A stretch of 64,000 nucleotides of DNA from Synergistaceae bacterium (GTDB lineage Bacteria > Synergistota > Synergistia > Synergistales > Aminobacteriaceae): contig JAFSKV010000023.1 in assembly GCA_017448795.1 (NCBI GenBank), positions 54,547 through 118,546 on the forward strand. Direction: 5' to 3'. The notes under the pieces were generated by a model, which was not told the DNA's origin, did not search any database, and saw only the letters and a program-made list of their open reading frames with translations. The translations under genes and the position numbers were made by a program. Shown here piece after piece: positions 19,551 to 27,504 of this stretch. Each line of letters opens with the position of its first letter. Position 1 is the first letter of the stretch.

Positions 19551-20262
19551 TAAGTATTTCCCTCACTCTCTGCAAATCTTCCGGCGTGTCGACTCCTATG
19601 CTAGGTATTTTGCTGTCTGTTACGCCGACTCTTATCCTGTAACCGTGCTCCAAGATGCGCAATTGCTCCAGAGACTCGGCCATGCTCAGGGGGGTATCAC
19701 TCAGTCCCACATACTCACGCAGGAAATCCGCGCTGTAACCGTATATCCCTATGTGCTGGTACACAGGAAGGGCTGACTCGTTGCGCTTGTAGGGTATGAC
19801 TGACCGCGAGAAGTACAGGGCGTAACCGTCGAGAGTCATCACGACCTTCACGGCGTTGGGGTCGGCGAAATCTTCAGACATTTCCCGGCACAACGTAGCG
19901 CAGTAATCCACCCCAAGAAGCCCGGCTGCCTCGTCAATCATTACCGGGTCAAGAAGAGGCTCATCACCCTGAATGTTGATGACAGAGTCATAATCCTCCC
20001 CGACAATCCTGAGTGCCTGCTCACACCTTGCCGTGCCGTTGGGGAGATTTGAGTCCGTCATGACAGCATTACCGCCCGCGTTCCTCACACAGTCATAGAT
20101 GCGTTCATCGTCAGTGGCGACAACAACACCGTCTAGGCTCCCGGACATTTCCGCCCGCTCATAGACACGGAGAATCATGGGCTTGCCGTTGATGTCAGCG
20201 AGGGGCTTTCCGGGAAATCTTGTTGACGCATAACGCGCCGGGATTATTCCTAGTATCTTCAT
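19537..20262 (-). CDS. kdsB: 3-deoxy-manno-octulosonate cytidylyltransferase
   Basis: Activates Kdo as CMP-Kdo before transfer to lipid A. Seen: the nucleotide-binding start ILGIIPARYASTRFPGKPL, VVVATDDERIYD, the NGTARCEQA motif, VINIQGDEPLLDP and QHIGIYGYSADFL, all standard for KdsB. Length is 241 residues, normal. The start codon overlaps the kdsD stop by four bases (ATGA), and the 3' end overlaps the ELM1-like gene, so translation is tightly coupled. Confidence 0.97.
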   Translation of the reverse strand: MKILGIIPARYASTRFPGKPLADINGKPMILRVYERAEMSGSLDGVVVATDDERIYDCVRNAGGNAVMTDSNLPNGTARCEQALRIVGEDYDSVINIQGDEPLLDPVMIDEAAGLLGVDYCATLCREMSEDFADPNAVKVVMTLDGYALYFSRSVIPYKRNESALPVYQHIGIYGYSADFLREYVGLSDTPLSMAESLEQLRILEHGYRIRVGVTDSKIPSIGVDTPEDLQRVREILNAEI

Positions 20263-21236
20263 GCTATACCTGCCTTTAAGAGTTCATGTATGTGTACTAT
20301 TCCGACGGGACGGCCTCCTTCAACCGCAACTAGTACGCTGATTTCGTGGCTCTCCATCTTGCGCACAGCCTCAGCCGCCAATGAGTCCGGGCTAATCGTC
20401 TTGGGGTTATGCGTCATTGCGTCCTCGATTCTCGTGGTGAATGCGTCATTTCCTGACTTCTCCATGAGCCGCCGCAAATCCCCGTCCGTGAAAATCCCCG
20501 TCAGCTTTCCTTCACCGTCAACAACACAAGCCGCGCCGTAACCCTTCCCCGTGATCACGAAGAGGGCATCTTTCACCGTTACCCCCTCGCGCACAACAGG
20601 GAGACTATCACCCCTGCCCATGACATCGCGGACTCTTGTCAGCAATTTCCGGCCTAACGTCCCGCCGGGGTGGAACAAAGCGAAATCCTCGCGTCTCAGT
20701 CCCCGCAGTATCGTAACCATCACGGCCAGCGCATCCCCTAAGACAAGCTCAAGTGTTGTGCTGCTCATCGGCGCAAGGTGCAGGGGGTCTCCCTCGTCGT
20801 CAACATGTGCGTTAATGACAATGTCGGCATTCTCGGCGAGCGGCGAGGACACAGCCCCGGTAACAGCAATCATCCTCGCGCCCGTCCTCCTGAAATGCGG
20901 CAATAACGCGACAATCTCGGAGGAAGCCCCGCTGTTGCTGATGAAGAGTCCTATGTCCTCACGTCTCACCATGCCCAAATCACCGTGTGAGGCCTCTGCG
21001 GCGTGAAGGAAGAATGACGGAGTCCCAAGCGAGGCGAGAGTCGCGGAGATTTTGCGCCCGACATGGCCGGATTTCCCCAGTCCAACGACAACAACACGCC
21101 CGGTGCAGGCGTAAATTTCGCGGGCGGCTTTCACGGCTTCGAGTCCCAAATTTTCGGACGAACGGAGAATCTCCCCGGCTTCTTTGCGCATCAGCTCCTT
21201 TGCTGACTTCAGAAGTTCCGCGTCAGTATGTGGCAC
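20259..21236 (-). CDS. kdsD: arabinose-5-phosphate isomerase (KpsF/GutQ family)
   Basis: Makes arabinose-5-phosphate from ribulose-5-phosphate, the first step of Kdo synthesis. The N-terminal SIS domain has VVVGLGKSGHVGRKISATLAS and the conserved HAAEASHGDLGM loop (about residues 50-100). Two CBS repeats follow (about 205-320), ending SVLVAVEGGRPVGIVHIHEL. It is 325 residues, as expected. It starts with GTG at 21236, with GGGGA upstream, 13 bases after the aspartokinase homologue. Position between kdsA and kdsB supports the Kdo role rather than a GutQ sugar-alcohol role. Confidence 0.95.
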   Translation of the reverse strand: MPHTDAELLKSAKELMRKEAGEILRSSENLGLEAVKAAREIYACTGRVVVVGLGKSGHVGRKISATLASLGTPSFFLHAAEASHGDLGMVRREDIGLFISNSGASSEIVALLPHFRRTGARMIAVTGAVSSPLAENADIVINAHVDDEGDPLHLAPMSSTTLELVLGDALAVMVTILRGLRREDFALFHPGGTLGRKLLTRVRDVMGRGDSLPVVREGVTVKDALFVITGKGYGAACVVDGEGKLTGIFTDGDLRRLMEKSGNDAFTTRIEDAMTHNPKTISPDSLAAEAVRKMESHEISVLVAVEGGRPVGIVHIHELLKAGIA

Positions 21237-21249
21237 TGTTCATCCCCCG

Positions 21250-22587
21250 CTAGATTATTGCCTCGTTGAGGATTACTGCCTTGTACAGAGCCTTCACAGC
21301 GTCCGCGTAATCAGCATCCATAACGCCAAGTATCATGTTCAGCTTGTCCGAACCCTGGTCGATCATATGCACCTTGATTTCAGCCAATGACAGCGCGGTT
21401 AGTATCTTGCTGAAGATTCCCTTTACCGTCCCCATTCCCTCACCTATTACGGCGATGAGTGAGAGTCCTTTTTCGACTGTTACGGAATCGGGGGCTATCT
21501 CGTGCTGAATCTCAGAAATTATTTCGCGGCGCATGAGTTCGAAGCGGGGTGTCTTGAGGACTACTGACATTTGATGTATTCCTGACAGGTAATGCTGACA
21601 GGCTATGTGATGTCTTGCGAACAGGCCGAAAAGTTTTTCCCCGAAGTCGTATATCTTGTTGAGGCCGTATTTCTGGATGTGGATGACGTTGAAGTTCTTG
21701 CGCCCGGCTATGCATGACACAACATCGCGCATCAACCCTAGGGGGAGCTTGGGGCTTATCGTCATTTCCTCGTTGGCTGAAGCGTGAATGCTGGAAATCA
21801 TCATAGGTATTCCGGCCTCCTGAAGCATGAATATCACCTCATCAGTTACGAGATCCATTCCTATGTAGTTGAGTTCCAGTGCCTCGCCGTATGTGATGTT
21901 CTCGATTAGTTCTGCGTCAGGAATAACGGCCGGGTCTGCGCTGTAAATTTTCGCTGTCTCGCTCCATTTCTCGTAAAGGTCAGCTTTCACCGCGCAGGCT
22001 ATCATTGCCCCGGCAGTGTCGCAGTCGCCCCGCCGGAATGTCTTGATTTTCCCGTCCGGCAAAGAACCGTAGAAGCTCGGTATTATTGCGCGGTCGTAAT
22101 CCTTGAGGACTTCCCCGGCTGTCTTGAAGGTCTTGGCCTTGTCGGGATTTCCGTTTTTGTCGAAGAACAACAATTCTGTAGCGTCAATGAACGGCCAGTC
22201 CAGGAACTTGGCAAAGATTTTCGACATGATATATTCCCCGCGGCTTGCTACGTAGTCAAGATTCATGCCGAGCTCAAGGCTTTTGCGGAGGGCTGACATT
22301 TCCGCGCTTATGTCGAAATCTATACCGAGTCCGCTGACTATCTCGCCGTAATAGTCTGAGATTTTCGCCAGCATGTCATCACAGTTTTCCTTGCCGCTGA
22401 ATGCTGAATGGCACATGTAGAGCAGATCGGTGATACCCGGGCTGTCTGCTGTAGGGCCGGGTGCTGACACGACAATATAACGGCGGTCGGGGTTGGACGT
22501 TATGACCTCGGCGGCTCTCCTGACTTCCTGAGAGTTTGCGGCCGCGTTTCCTCCTAGCCTCGATACTATAAGGCTGCTCACTTTCAT
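21250..22587 (-). CDS. aspartokinase-family protein
   Basis: A 445-residue amino-acid kinase with two C-terminal ACT-like repeats (about 300-440). Aspartokinase-like parts are SRGEYIMSKIFAKFL (the family's S-x-GE), FRRGDCDTAGAMIACAVKADLYEKWS (the RGGSD-type substrate loop, altered to RRGDCDT) and the KIYSADPAVIPDA loop. The N-terminal KFGG(T/S) signature is changed to SRLGGN. It sits inside the Kdo operon, 36 bases after kdsA. Whether it is the cell's working aspartate kinase or a diverged relative is open. The true start is ATG 22587, not the GTG just before it. Confidence 0.82.
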   Translation of the reverse strand: MKVSSLIVSRLGGNAAANSQEVRRAAEVITSNPDRRYIVVSAPGPTADSPGITDLLYMCHSAFSGKENCDDMLAKISDYYGEIVSGLGIDFDISAEMSALRKSLELGMNLDYVASRGEYIMSKIFAKFLDWPFIDATELLFFDKNGNPDKAKTFKTAGEVLKDYDRAIIPSFYGSLPDGKIKTFRRGDCDTAGAMIACAVKADLYEKWSETAKIYSADPAVIPDAELIENITYGEALELNYIGMDLVTDEVIFMLQEAGIPMMISSIHASANEEMTISPKLPLGLMRDVVSCIAGRKNFNVIHIQKYGLNKIYDFGEKLFGLFARHHIACQHYLSGIHQMSVVLKTPRFELMRREIISEIQHEIAPDSVTVEKGLSLIAVIGEGMGTVKGIFSKILTALSLAEIKVHMIDQGSDKLNMILGVMDADYADAVKALYKAVILNEAII

Positions 22588-22623
22588 CACCAGCTTTCTG
22601 TAGTGTGTTGTTATTGTGCGGGG

Positions 22624-23472
22624 TTACTGCTCATTGTCCGGGAAGCTGCTGCGTGCGTTGTGTATGGTCAGGACTTCATCGAGAAACCGCCCCATCTGGT
22701 CAAGAGGAATCATGTTGGGCCCGTCGCTGAGAGCCTCCTTAGGGCATGGGTGAGTCTCGGCAAAAACCGCGTCAATCCCAACGCCTGCCGCCGCCCTTGC
22801 AAGAGGGAAAGCAAGCCTGTAATCCCCGCCGCTTGAGCCTCCCAATCCGCCCGGACGCTGTGCGCTGTGAGTAGCGTCGAACACAACAGGGTAGCCTAAC
22901 TCACGCATTGAGTACAGCCCGGCCATGTCGACAACAAGACGGTGATAGCCCATCATAGTGCCGCGCTCGCAGAACATGACGCTGTCGTTCCCTGCTTCCC
23001 GGCATTTCGCGGCTACATAGGCCATGTCTTCTGGTGCGAGAAACTGGGCTTTCTTGATGTTGATGATTCTCCCGGTCTTAGCGGCGGCAACAAGCAGGTC
23101 TGTTTGTCGGCATAAGAACGCTGGAATCTGGATGATGTCGACGACTTCCCCGGCTGGTGCGGCCTGAAAGCTCTCGTGAATGTCCGTGAGAACGGGGACA
23201 CCTGCCAAAGTCTTAATCTCCGCGAGCTGTTCGAGTCCTTTTTCGAGCCCCGGCCCTCTCCATGCGTGGACGGATGTTCGGTTTGCCTTGTCGAATGAGG
23301 CCTTGAAGACGTAGAGAAGCCCCCGCTCGCCGCAGAGACGCTTCATGTACTTTGCGACTCTGAGACCGAGTTCGGGGGACTCCAGAGAGCAGGGCCCCGC
23401 GATAACAGCGAGGCTCCCGTCTCCGATGAATCTTCCGTCAATGCAGTAACGTTTTGTGTTTTTGGTGAACAA
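22624..23472 (-). CDS. kdsA: 3-deoxy-8-phosphooctulonate synthase
   Basis: Condenses phosphoenolpyruvate with arabinose-5-phosphate to Kdo-8-phosphate. Seen: IAGPCSLES (about residue 25), FKASFDKANRTSVHAWRGPG, VLTDIHESFQA, IPAFLCRQTDLLVAA, INIKKAQFLAPEDM, CERGTMMGYHRLVVDM and DATHSAQRPGG. The Cys in GPCSLES is where the metal-dependent class has its ligand (Asn in the E. coli type), so this is probably the metal-dependent form. Length is 282 residues. It starts with TTG two bases after the fba stop, so it is coupled to fba. Confidence 0.96.
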   Translation of the reverse strand: MFTKNTKRYCIDGRFIGDGSLAVIAGPCSLESPELGLRVAKYMKRLCGERGLLYVFKASFDKANRTSVHAWRGPGLEKGLEQLAEIKTLAGVPVLTDIHESFQAAPAGEVVDIIQIPAFLCRQTDLLVAAAKTGRIINIKKAQFLAPEDMAYVAAKCREAGNDSVMFCERGTMMGYHRLVVDMAGLYSMRELGYPVVFDATHSAQRPGGLGGSSGGDYRLAFPLARAAAGVGIDAVFAETHPCPKEALSDGPNMIPLDQMGRFLDEVLTIHNARSSFPDNEQ

Positions 23473-23474
23473 CT

Positions 23475-24338
23475 TTACGCTTTCCCGTCTGAGCCGAACA
23501 GCCTGATCTTCTCCCTGACTGTCTCCTTGATGGCCTCAAATCCGGGCGCGAGGAGCTTGCGGGGGTCGTAGCCTTTGCCCTGCTTGTCTTTGCCTTCCTC
23601 GATGTACTTGCGTGTTGCAGCGGCAAATGAGAGCTGGCACTCTGTGTTGACGTTGACCTTGCTGACTCCGAGTGTGATTGCCTTCTTGACCATCTCATCA
23701 GGAATGCCTGAGCCTCCGTGAAGAACGAGGGGCATAATCCCGGTCTTTTCCTGAACCTTTGCGAGTGTCTCGAATGAGAGTCCCTTCCAGTTGGCCGGGT
23801 AGACTCCGTGAATGTTGCCGATACCGGCCGCGAGCATGTCGACTCCAAGGTCAGCAATTCTCTTGCACTCGTCGGGGTCTGCGCACTCGCCCATACCGAT
23901 AACGCCGTCTTCCTCGCCGCCGATTGCGCCGACTTCAGCCTCGATTGTCATTCCGAGCATGTGAGCCGCGTGGGTAAGCTCGACTGTCTTGGCGACGTTC
24001 TCATCGATGGGGAAATGTGAGCCGTCGAACATGATTGACGTGAAGCCCGCCTTGATGCACTTGTACGCGCCCTCATACGTGCCGTGGTCGAGGTGTGTGC
24101 AGACGGGTACAGTGATGCCGAGTGATGCGTCCATTGCCTCGACCATCGCCTGAACCGTGCGGAAGCCGCCCATGTACTTGCCTGCGCCTTCTGACACGCC
24201 GAGGATGACGGGGGACTTGAGTTCTTCTGCGACCTGAAGGACTGCCTTTGTCCACTCAAGGTTGTTGATGTTGAACTGGCCGACCGCGTAATGACCGGCT
24301 TTTGCGGCTGTGAGCATTTCTTTTGCGTTGACTAACAT
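23475..24338 (-). CDS. fba: class II fructose-1,6-bisphosphate aldolase
   Basis: Zinc aldolase of about 287 residues for glycolysis or gluconeogenesis. Seen: GQFNINNLEWTKAVLQ, the zinc ligand HLDHG (about 84), FDGSHFP, EAEVGAIGGEEDG, the GNIHG zinc ligand block and VLHGGSGIPDE, followed by KVNVNTECQ. A good AGGAGG ribosome site precedes ATG. It heads the seven-gene fba-kds operon and has its own promoter at 24380-24408. Related substrates such as tagatose-bisphosphate cannot be excluded by eye, but the full-length sequence fits Fba. Confidence 0.94.
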   Translation of the reverse strand: MLVNAKEMLTAAKAGHYAVGQFNINNLEWTKAVLQVAEELKSPVILGVSEGAGKYMGGFRTVQAMVEAMDASLGITVPVCTHLDHGTYEGAYKCIKAGFTSIMFDGSHFPIDENVAKTVELTHAAHMLGMTIEAEVGAIGGEEDGVIGMGECADPDECKRIADLGVDMLAAGIGNIHGVYPANWKGLSFETLAKVQEKTGIMPLVLHGGSGIPDEMVKKAITLGVSKVNVNTECQLSFAAATRKYIEEGKDKQGKGYDPRKLLAPGFEAIKETVREKIRLFGSDGKA

Positions 24339-24379
24339 GATGAATTAGCCTCCTGATATGGATTTGTGGATGTGATAAT

Positions 24380-24408
24380 TATATAGCATTCTCAGCGGAT
24401 TTCCTCAA
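24380..24408 (-). promoter_or_regulatory. promoter of the fba-kds operon
   Basis: On the minus strand, TTGAGG (-35), a 17-bp spacer and TATATA (-10, within TATATAAT) lie about 40 bases before the fba start. The -35 box is inside the last codons of the upstream gene. Confidence 0.65.
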
Positions 24409-24706
24409 TGCAGCAGCCGGGAAATTCACGGGTTATAGTTATGAGTGTCTCAAGAACTGACCGGGTGTTGTACGAAGCTCCTAGTATCCTGTCTATGTTG
24501 AACGGATCGGGCGCGTGAGCTATCAGCTTGGTGTTCTCTTCCATATACGGGTAGCGTTCTTCGTCATCTGCTGACACACTCACTAGCCGGGCGATTTTTG
24601 CCTGTTCCGTCGGCGGCGTTTCACTGCCTATATTGCAGGCCGTTATGTACGTCTCTCCTGAGCTTTCTGTGAACGCTGTCCAGAACTCATTGATGAAATT
24701 CAGCAT
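24392..24706 (-). CDS. hypothetical protein, probable phage origin
   Basis: A 104-residue soluble protein with no family I recognise. The segment EQAKIARLVSVSADDEE...NTKLIAHAPDPF resembles small phage proteins that carry an ARLIAAAPE-like repeat, so I take it as the first gene of the mobile region. The start at 24706 is chosen for AGAAGGTG nine bases upstream. Its last codons contain the fba promoter, so the junction between chromosome and phage lies right here. No tRNA or attachment repeat is visible at this edge. Confidence 0.55.
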   Translation of the reverse strand: MLNFINEFWTAFTESSGETYITACNIGSETPPTEQAKIARLVSVSADDEERYPYMEENTKLIAHAPDPFNIDRILGASYNTRSVLETLITITREFPGCCIEEIR

Positions 24707-24732
24707 GTTTAGTTTCACCTTCTTTCTAGGGT

Positions 24733-24782
24733 AAAAAAGCCCCCTTGCTAAAATAGCTGTGCGTGAACCCATAACAAGGGAG
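24733..24782 (-). terminator. possible terminator or attenuator on the minus strand
   Basis: Read on the minus strand, CTCCCTTG and CAAGGGGG can pair over eight bases (one G-T) around a 27-base loop, followed by six T residues. It lies 27 bases before the 24706 start, so it could attenuate that gene. It also covers the ribosome site region of the divergent gene at 24792. Confidence 0.35.
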
Positions 24783-24791
24783 GTGTGGATA

Positions 24792-25202
24792 ATGCCGTTA
24801 CAACCAGACTCTGCACGTGATAAGTGTATAGATGCGACAGCTCAAATAGTGGGCTGTGCGATAGAAAGCGGAAAACTTCAGTCAGTCGAACCAGAAGCAG
24901 TGGCAAAATACTTCTCTGAAGTTTATAGTCGCATCTATCAGATAATCGCAAAGAAACCCTATTCCGTAAAGCGCAACAGGATTTCTGTCATCGCCGGAAG
25001 CACTGTTACTTCTTCCGGCACTTTGTTGGTGTCTTCCGATAATATGCGGACAACAAACTTGAACAAACATGCCTTGAGAGTTTCAAGCTCCGCTGTCGAC
25101 AAAGTAGGAATGTCTATGTCCTTCACTTCATTTCTCGTAGTATATGTTTTCCCCGCCTTTTGTTTCGAACTCCGTCACGGCGGGCTGTCGGAGGCTCGGT
25201 AG
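24792..25202 (+). CDS. hypothetical protein, second half doubtful
   Basis: Starts with a clear ribosome site (GGGAGGTG) and ATG. The first ~55 residues (MPLQPDSARDKCIDATAQIV, then EPEAVAKYFSEVYSRIYQII) look like a small helical phage protein of a kind usually 60-100 residues long. The remaining ~80 residues are serine-rich and unlike the first part, and a perfect 8-bp hairpin (24993-25019) lies inside. The tail may therefore be read in the wrong frame after an indel, or be random. No function. Confidence 0.4.
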   Translation: MPLQPDSARDKCIDATAQIVGCAIESGKLQSVEPEAVAKYFSEVYSRIYQIIAKKPYSVKRNRISVIAGSTVTSSGTLLVSSDNMRTTNLNKHALRVSSSAVDKVGMSMSFTSFLVVYVFPAFCFELRHGGLSEAR

Positions 25203-25382
25203 TTACGTGATTTCGTTGTGCCTTGTATGTATCACTGTCTTCCTTTGGACTGTCGCAGGTTACTTCCTGCAAGTCCGCCAGAGTGAATTGTCAACATTCC
25301 TGATTGCCTTACTGGGCTCGTCAGTACGGGCTTTACCCGCAGACGGAGCTGACTGCACTCCGTTTCGCCCTCTTTCAGCGTG

Positions 25383-26132
25383 TCATGCCGTTTTCATCTG
25401 GTACTCCCTGAACCATTCCAGCGCGTCCTCGTTGTTGATGAAGCTGGACACCTCGCGGCTCGAATACTGCGACTTTGAGAATATCCAGCGTCCATATTCA
25501 TTGCTCTCGCCTTCGGGTGCTTTGATACCCTGAGAGTTTGCTATCCTCCCTACCTTGTTTGCGCTCAGGCCTAGCTTTTCTCCGATTTCTGTCGCCGTGT
25601 ACCATTTCTCCGTGCTTTCGGGAAGCATAGCCAGATACTCATGGCCGGATGCGAGCTTGAACACCTCATGCGCGAACACTGTCTTTGTCTCAGGGGTCAT
25701 CGGGAAGGAAGGAGCTTCTATCATCGAGTTGATGAGCTTTGCACGTTCTAGGTTGAGAGCATCCCGCCGCAGTTCATACTCTTCTTGGCTCATTCGCGGT
25801 GTTTCCACACTGTATGTGCCTGTCTTGCGGATGGCGGGCAGTAGCTCGTGGCGTACCCAGCGCGAAAATGCCTTTGCTTCGGGCTTGTTGCTTCGCAGGA
25901 CGAGGGCGTACAGGCCTGGCTCGTTGATGGTTATCACGTCTCTGTGCTGACCTGATACAAATAGTTTTTGTACCAGCTTTTCATCATCATCAAGTTTGGC
26001 GACTGTCATACTTACATCTGCGAGGGCTAGCACATCACACACGTCTTTAGCGATGAACCAGACTTCTCCGTCGACTATTATTGTCCGTACCTGACTCTCC
26101 TTGTAGTTGTACACTTGCAACGCTTGTTCCAT
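25383..26132 (-). CDS. phage antirepressor, Bro-N domain
   Basis: A 249-residue protein. Residues 1-105 are a Bro-N (prophage antirepressor) domain: VRTIIVDGEVWFIAKDVCDV, the DDDEKLVQKLF segment, TINEPGLYALVLRSNKPEAK and FSRWVRHELLPAIRKTGTY. The C-terminal part (about 150-249) has a helix-turn-helix-like stretch (YTATEIGEKLGLSANKVGRI) as in KilA-C/ANT-type regions. AAGGAGA sits nine bases before ATG 26132. It is divergent from a cI-like repressor, the usual layout of a phage immunity switch, and it probably counters that repressor or controls early genes. Confidence 0.9.
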   Translation of the reverse strand: MEQALQVYNYKESQVRTIIVDGEVWFIAKDVCDVLALADVSMTVAKLDDDEKLVQKLFVSGQHRDVITINEPGLYALVLRSNKPEAKAFSRWVRHELLPAIRKTGTYSVETPRMSQEEYELRRDALNLERAKLINSMIEAPSFPMTPETKTVFAHEVFKLASGHEYLAMLPESTEKWYTATEIGEKLGLSANKVGRIANSQGIKAPEGESNEYGRWIFSKSQYSSREVSSFINNEDALEWFREYQMKTA

Positions 26133-26232
26133 ATGTTTAAATCTCCTTGTTGTTATATTTCCCGATATGCTATGGATTGCCTTTATGGGTTTATTAATTC
26201 GTCTGCTGTGCAACCATAGAGTTTTGTGAGTT

Positions 26233-26263
26233 TTTTGTATCGTTTCGCGTATCATATACAAAA
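26233..26263. promoter_or_regulatory. inverted-repeat candidate operator of the phage repressor
   Basis: TTTTGTAT and ATACAAAA form a perfect 8-bp inverted repeat with a 15-base spacer in the 143-bp region between divergent antirepressor and repressor genes. It lies immediately before the repressor's AAGGAG site and overlaps the likely -10 (TATACA), so a bound dimer would block transcription. Confidence 0.55.
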
Positions 26264-26275
26264 GGAGTTGAATAA

Positions 26276-26761
26276 ATGAACGGAGAAAGAGTGCGGAAAA
26301 GGCGAAAAGAACTGAACCTATCTGGAGAAAAAGTTGCTGAAGCGTTAGGGACAACAAGGGTAACAATTTCCCGTTGGGAATCAGATACAAGTGATCCTGA
26401 CGACAAGACTAAATTAGCACTAGCTAAGGTGTTAAGGACTTCTGTGGCTTATCTTATAGGAGAGACAAACAACCCTAACCCTATTCATGCGACATCTGAA
26501 ATACCACCCGATGAGACAACTTCAACGCAAGGTGTTATTTTCCCAGATGAGTCATCGAAGGAAACGTTGCATCAAGAAAAGCCTGGCTATCTAAAGTTCC
26601 GTCAGGGAGATTGCTACTTGGAAGTCCCAGACACACCATCCAATCAGGCTTGGTTTAGGGAATTATCTGCTAGTGTAATAATGGCTGGCTTTGCCACAGG
26701 AGCAACAGCAAGAAAGGAGAAAAATAGCAATGGCAACGCCTGTAGCAAGTGCCATGTTTAA
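26276..26761 (+). CDS. XRE-family (cI-like) phage repressor
   Basis: A 161-residue protein. The first 70 residues are a Cro/cI helix-turn-helix (RVRKRRKELNLSGEKVAEAL, TTRVTISRWES, ending VAYLIGETN). The rest is a polar linker and a short C-terminal part without the Ala-Gly and Ser/Lys residues of a self-cleaving LexA-like domain, so induction probably does not use RecA-driven cleavage. AAAAGGAG precedes ATG. Its 3' end overlaps the next gene by 32 bases. It heads a rightward operon. Confidence 0.88.
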   Translation: MNGERVRKRRKELNLSGEKVAEALGTTRVTISRWESDTSDPDDKTKLALAKVLRTSVAYLIGETNNPNPIHATSEIPPDETTSTQGVIFPDESSKETLHQEKPGYLKFRQGDCYLEVPDTPSNQAWFRELSASVIMAGFATGATARKEKNSNGNACSKCHV

Positions 26762-27224
26762 TGATGGCGAATACCAACCTCATAATTACATCAGGAGGGC
26801 TATAGACGAGATGAAAGATTACTGTTTGCCTTATGGGCAAGTAAAAATTGCGAACCCAGAGACTGGTGCTATAGTTGCGTTAATCCTTTACATGATAGCT
26901 AAAGATAAGAATATGGGTCGCACGAAGCTGGAATGCTACACAATCCTGTTGAACCGAATGATAAAGGCCGACACAGGCAGGGAGCTGTTCACATGGAACT
27001 TGAATAGGAAAGGCCTTGTAGCTGGCTTCAAGAAAATATTTGACCACATGGTAGCGTGTGAGCTTATGTTGAACAATGGGCGTTCACAGTTCTACATTCT
27101 AGGTGGAGCAACAAAGATTATCCCTAGATTATCCATAATGCTCGACAGACTGTTGTCGTATCTCAATAAGCTACTAGAGGATTACAAGGGCTGCACAGCC
27201 AGAGAGATGCTGGAGAAAATATGA
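26730..27224 (+). CDS. unknown 164-aa phage accessory protein
   Basis: Not recognised. A mostly helical protein with ALILYMIAKDKNMGRTKLEC and LFTWNLNRKGLVAGFKKIFDHMV segments and no membrane spans. ATG 26730 has AAAGGAG ten bases upstream and overlaps the 3' end of the repressor gene; it also overlaps the next gene by ATGA. The tight coupling to the repressor on one side and a small protein on the other suggests a control or immunity role in lysogeny, or a two-gene module (inference only). It has lower GC than the chromosomal genes. Confidence 0.6.
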   Translation: MATPVASAMFNDGEYQPHNYIRRAIDEMKDYCLPYGQVKIANPETGAIVALILYMIAKDKNMGRTKLECYTILLNRMIKADTGRELFTWNLNRKGLVAGFKKIFDHMVACELMLNNGRSQFYILGGATKIIPRLSIMLDRLLSYLNKLLEDYKGCTAREMLEKI

Positions 27225-27481
27225 GCTGTGTTTATATAAGCATAACGCTAGAGAAGCGAGCTTTGACAATTGAGGAAGCTATTGGTGTAGTCAGAGGGCA
27301 ATATTCTTCAACAGAAGAAGTGCCAGTCGAGAAAGAACTTGTCATCAGATTAAGCACCACACCTCAGCACATGGATGAAGTAACAAAGACAAACAGCAAT
27401 GGAAGCTACACAGACGTGGAGTTTACGGAAGAGGCCTCCGACAGAGGCTTTGGCTGCCCGTATGAAGATATAGTGCTTTAG
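27221..27481 (+). CDS. unknown 86-aa protein
   Basis: A small acidic protein starting MSCVYISITLEKRALTIEEA, with its ATG overlapping the stop of the 164-residue protein (ATGA). Nothing in it matches a family I know. Such an overlap is typical of proteins made in fixed ratio that interact. Confidence 0.55.
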   Translation: MSCVYISITLEKRALTIEEAIGVVRGQYSSTEEVPVEKELVIRLSTTPQHMDEVTKTNSNGSYTDVEFTEEASDRGFGCPYEDIVL

Positions 27482-27504
27482 GCTTGACTGATTGAGGAAA
27501 ATAC

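Noticed and set aside
24993..25019. Perfect hairpin GCCGGAAG/CTTCCGGC as terminator
   Set aside because: No T run follows on either strand and it lies inside a frame, so I note it only as an odd structure.
25144..25533. A plus-strand frame with a hydrophobic stretch (ISLCLVCITVFLWTVAGYFL) that could be a membrane protein
   Set aside because: Its 3' half lies opposite the antirepressor gene and it lacks a ribosome site. The hydrophobic part could be a remnant, but I cannot support a gene.
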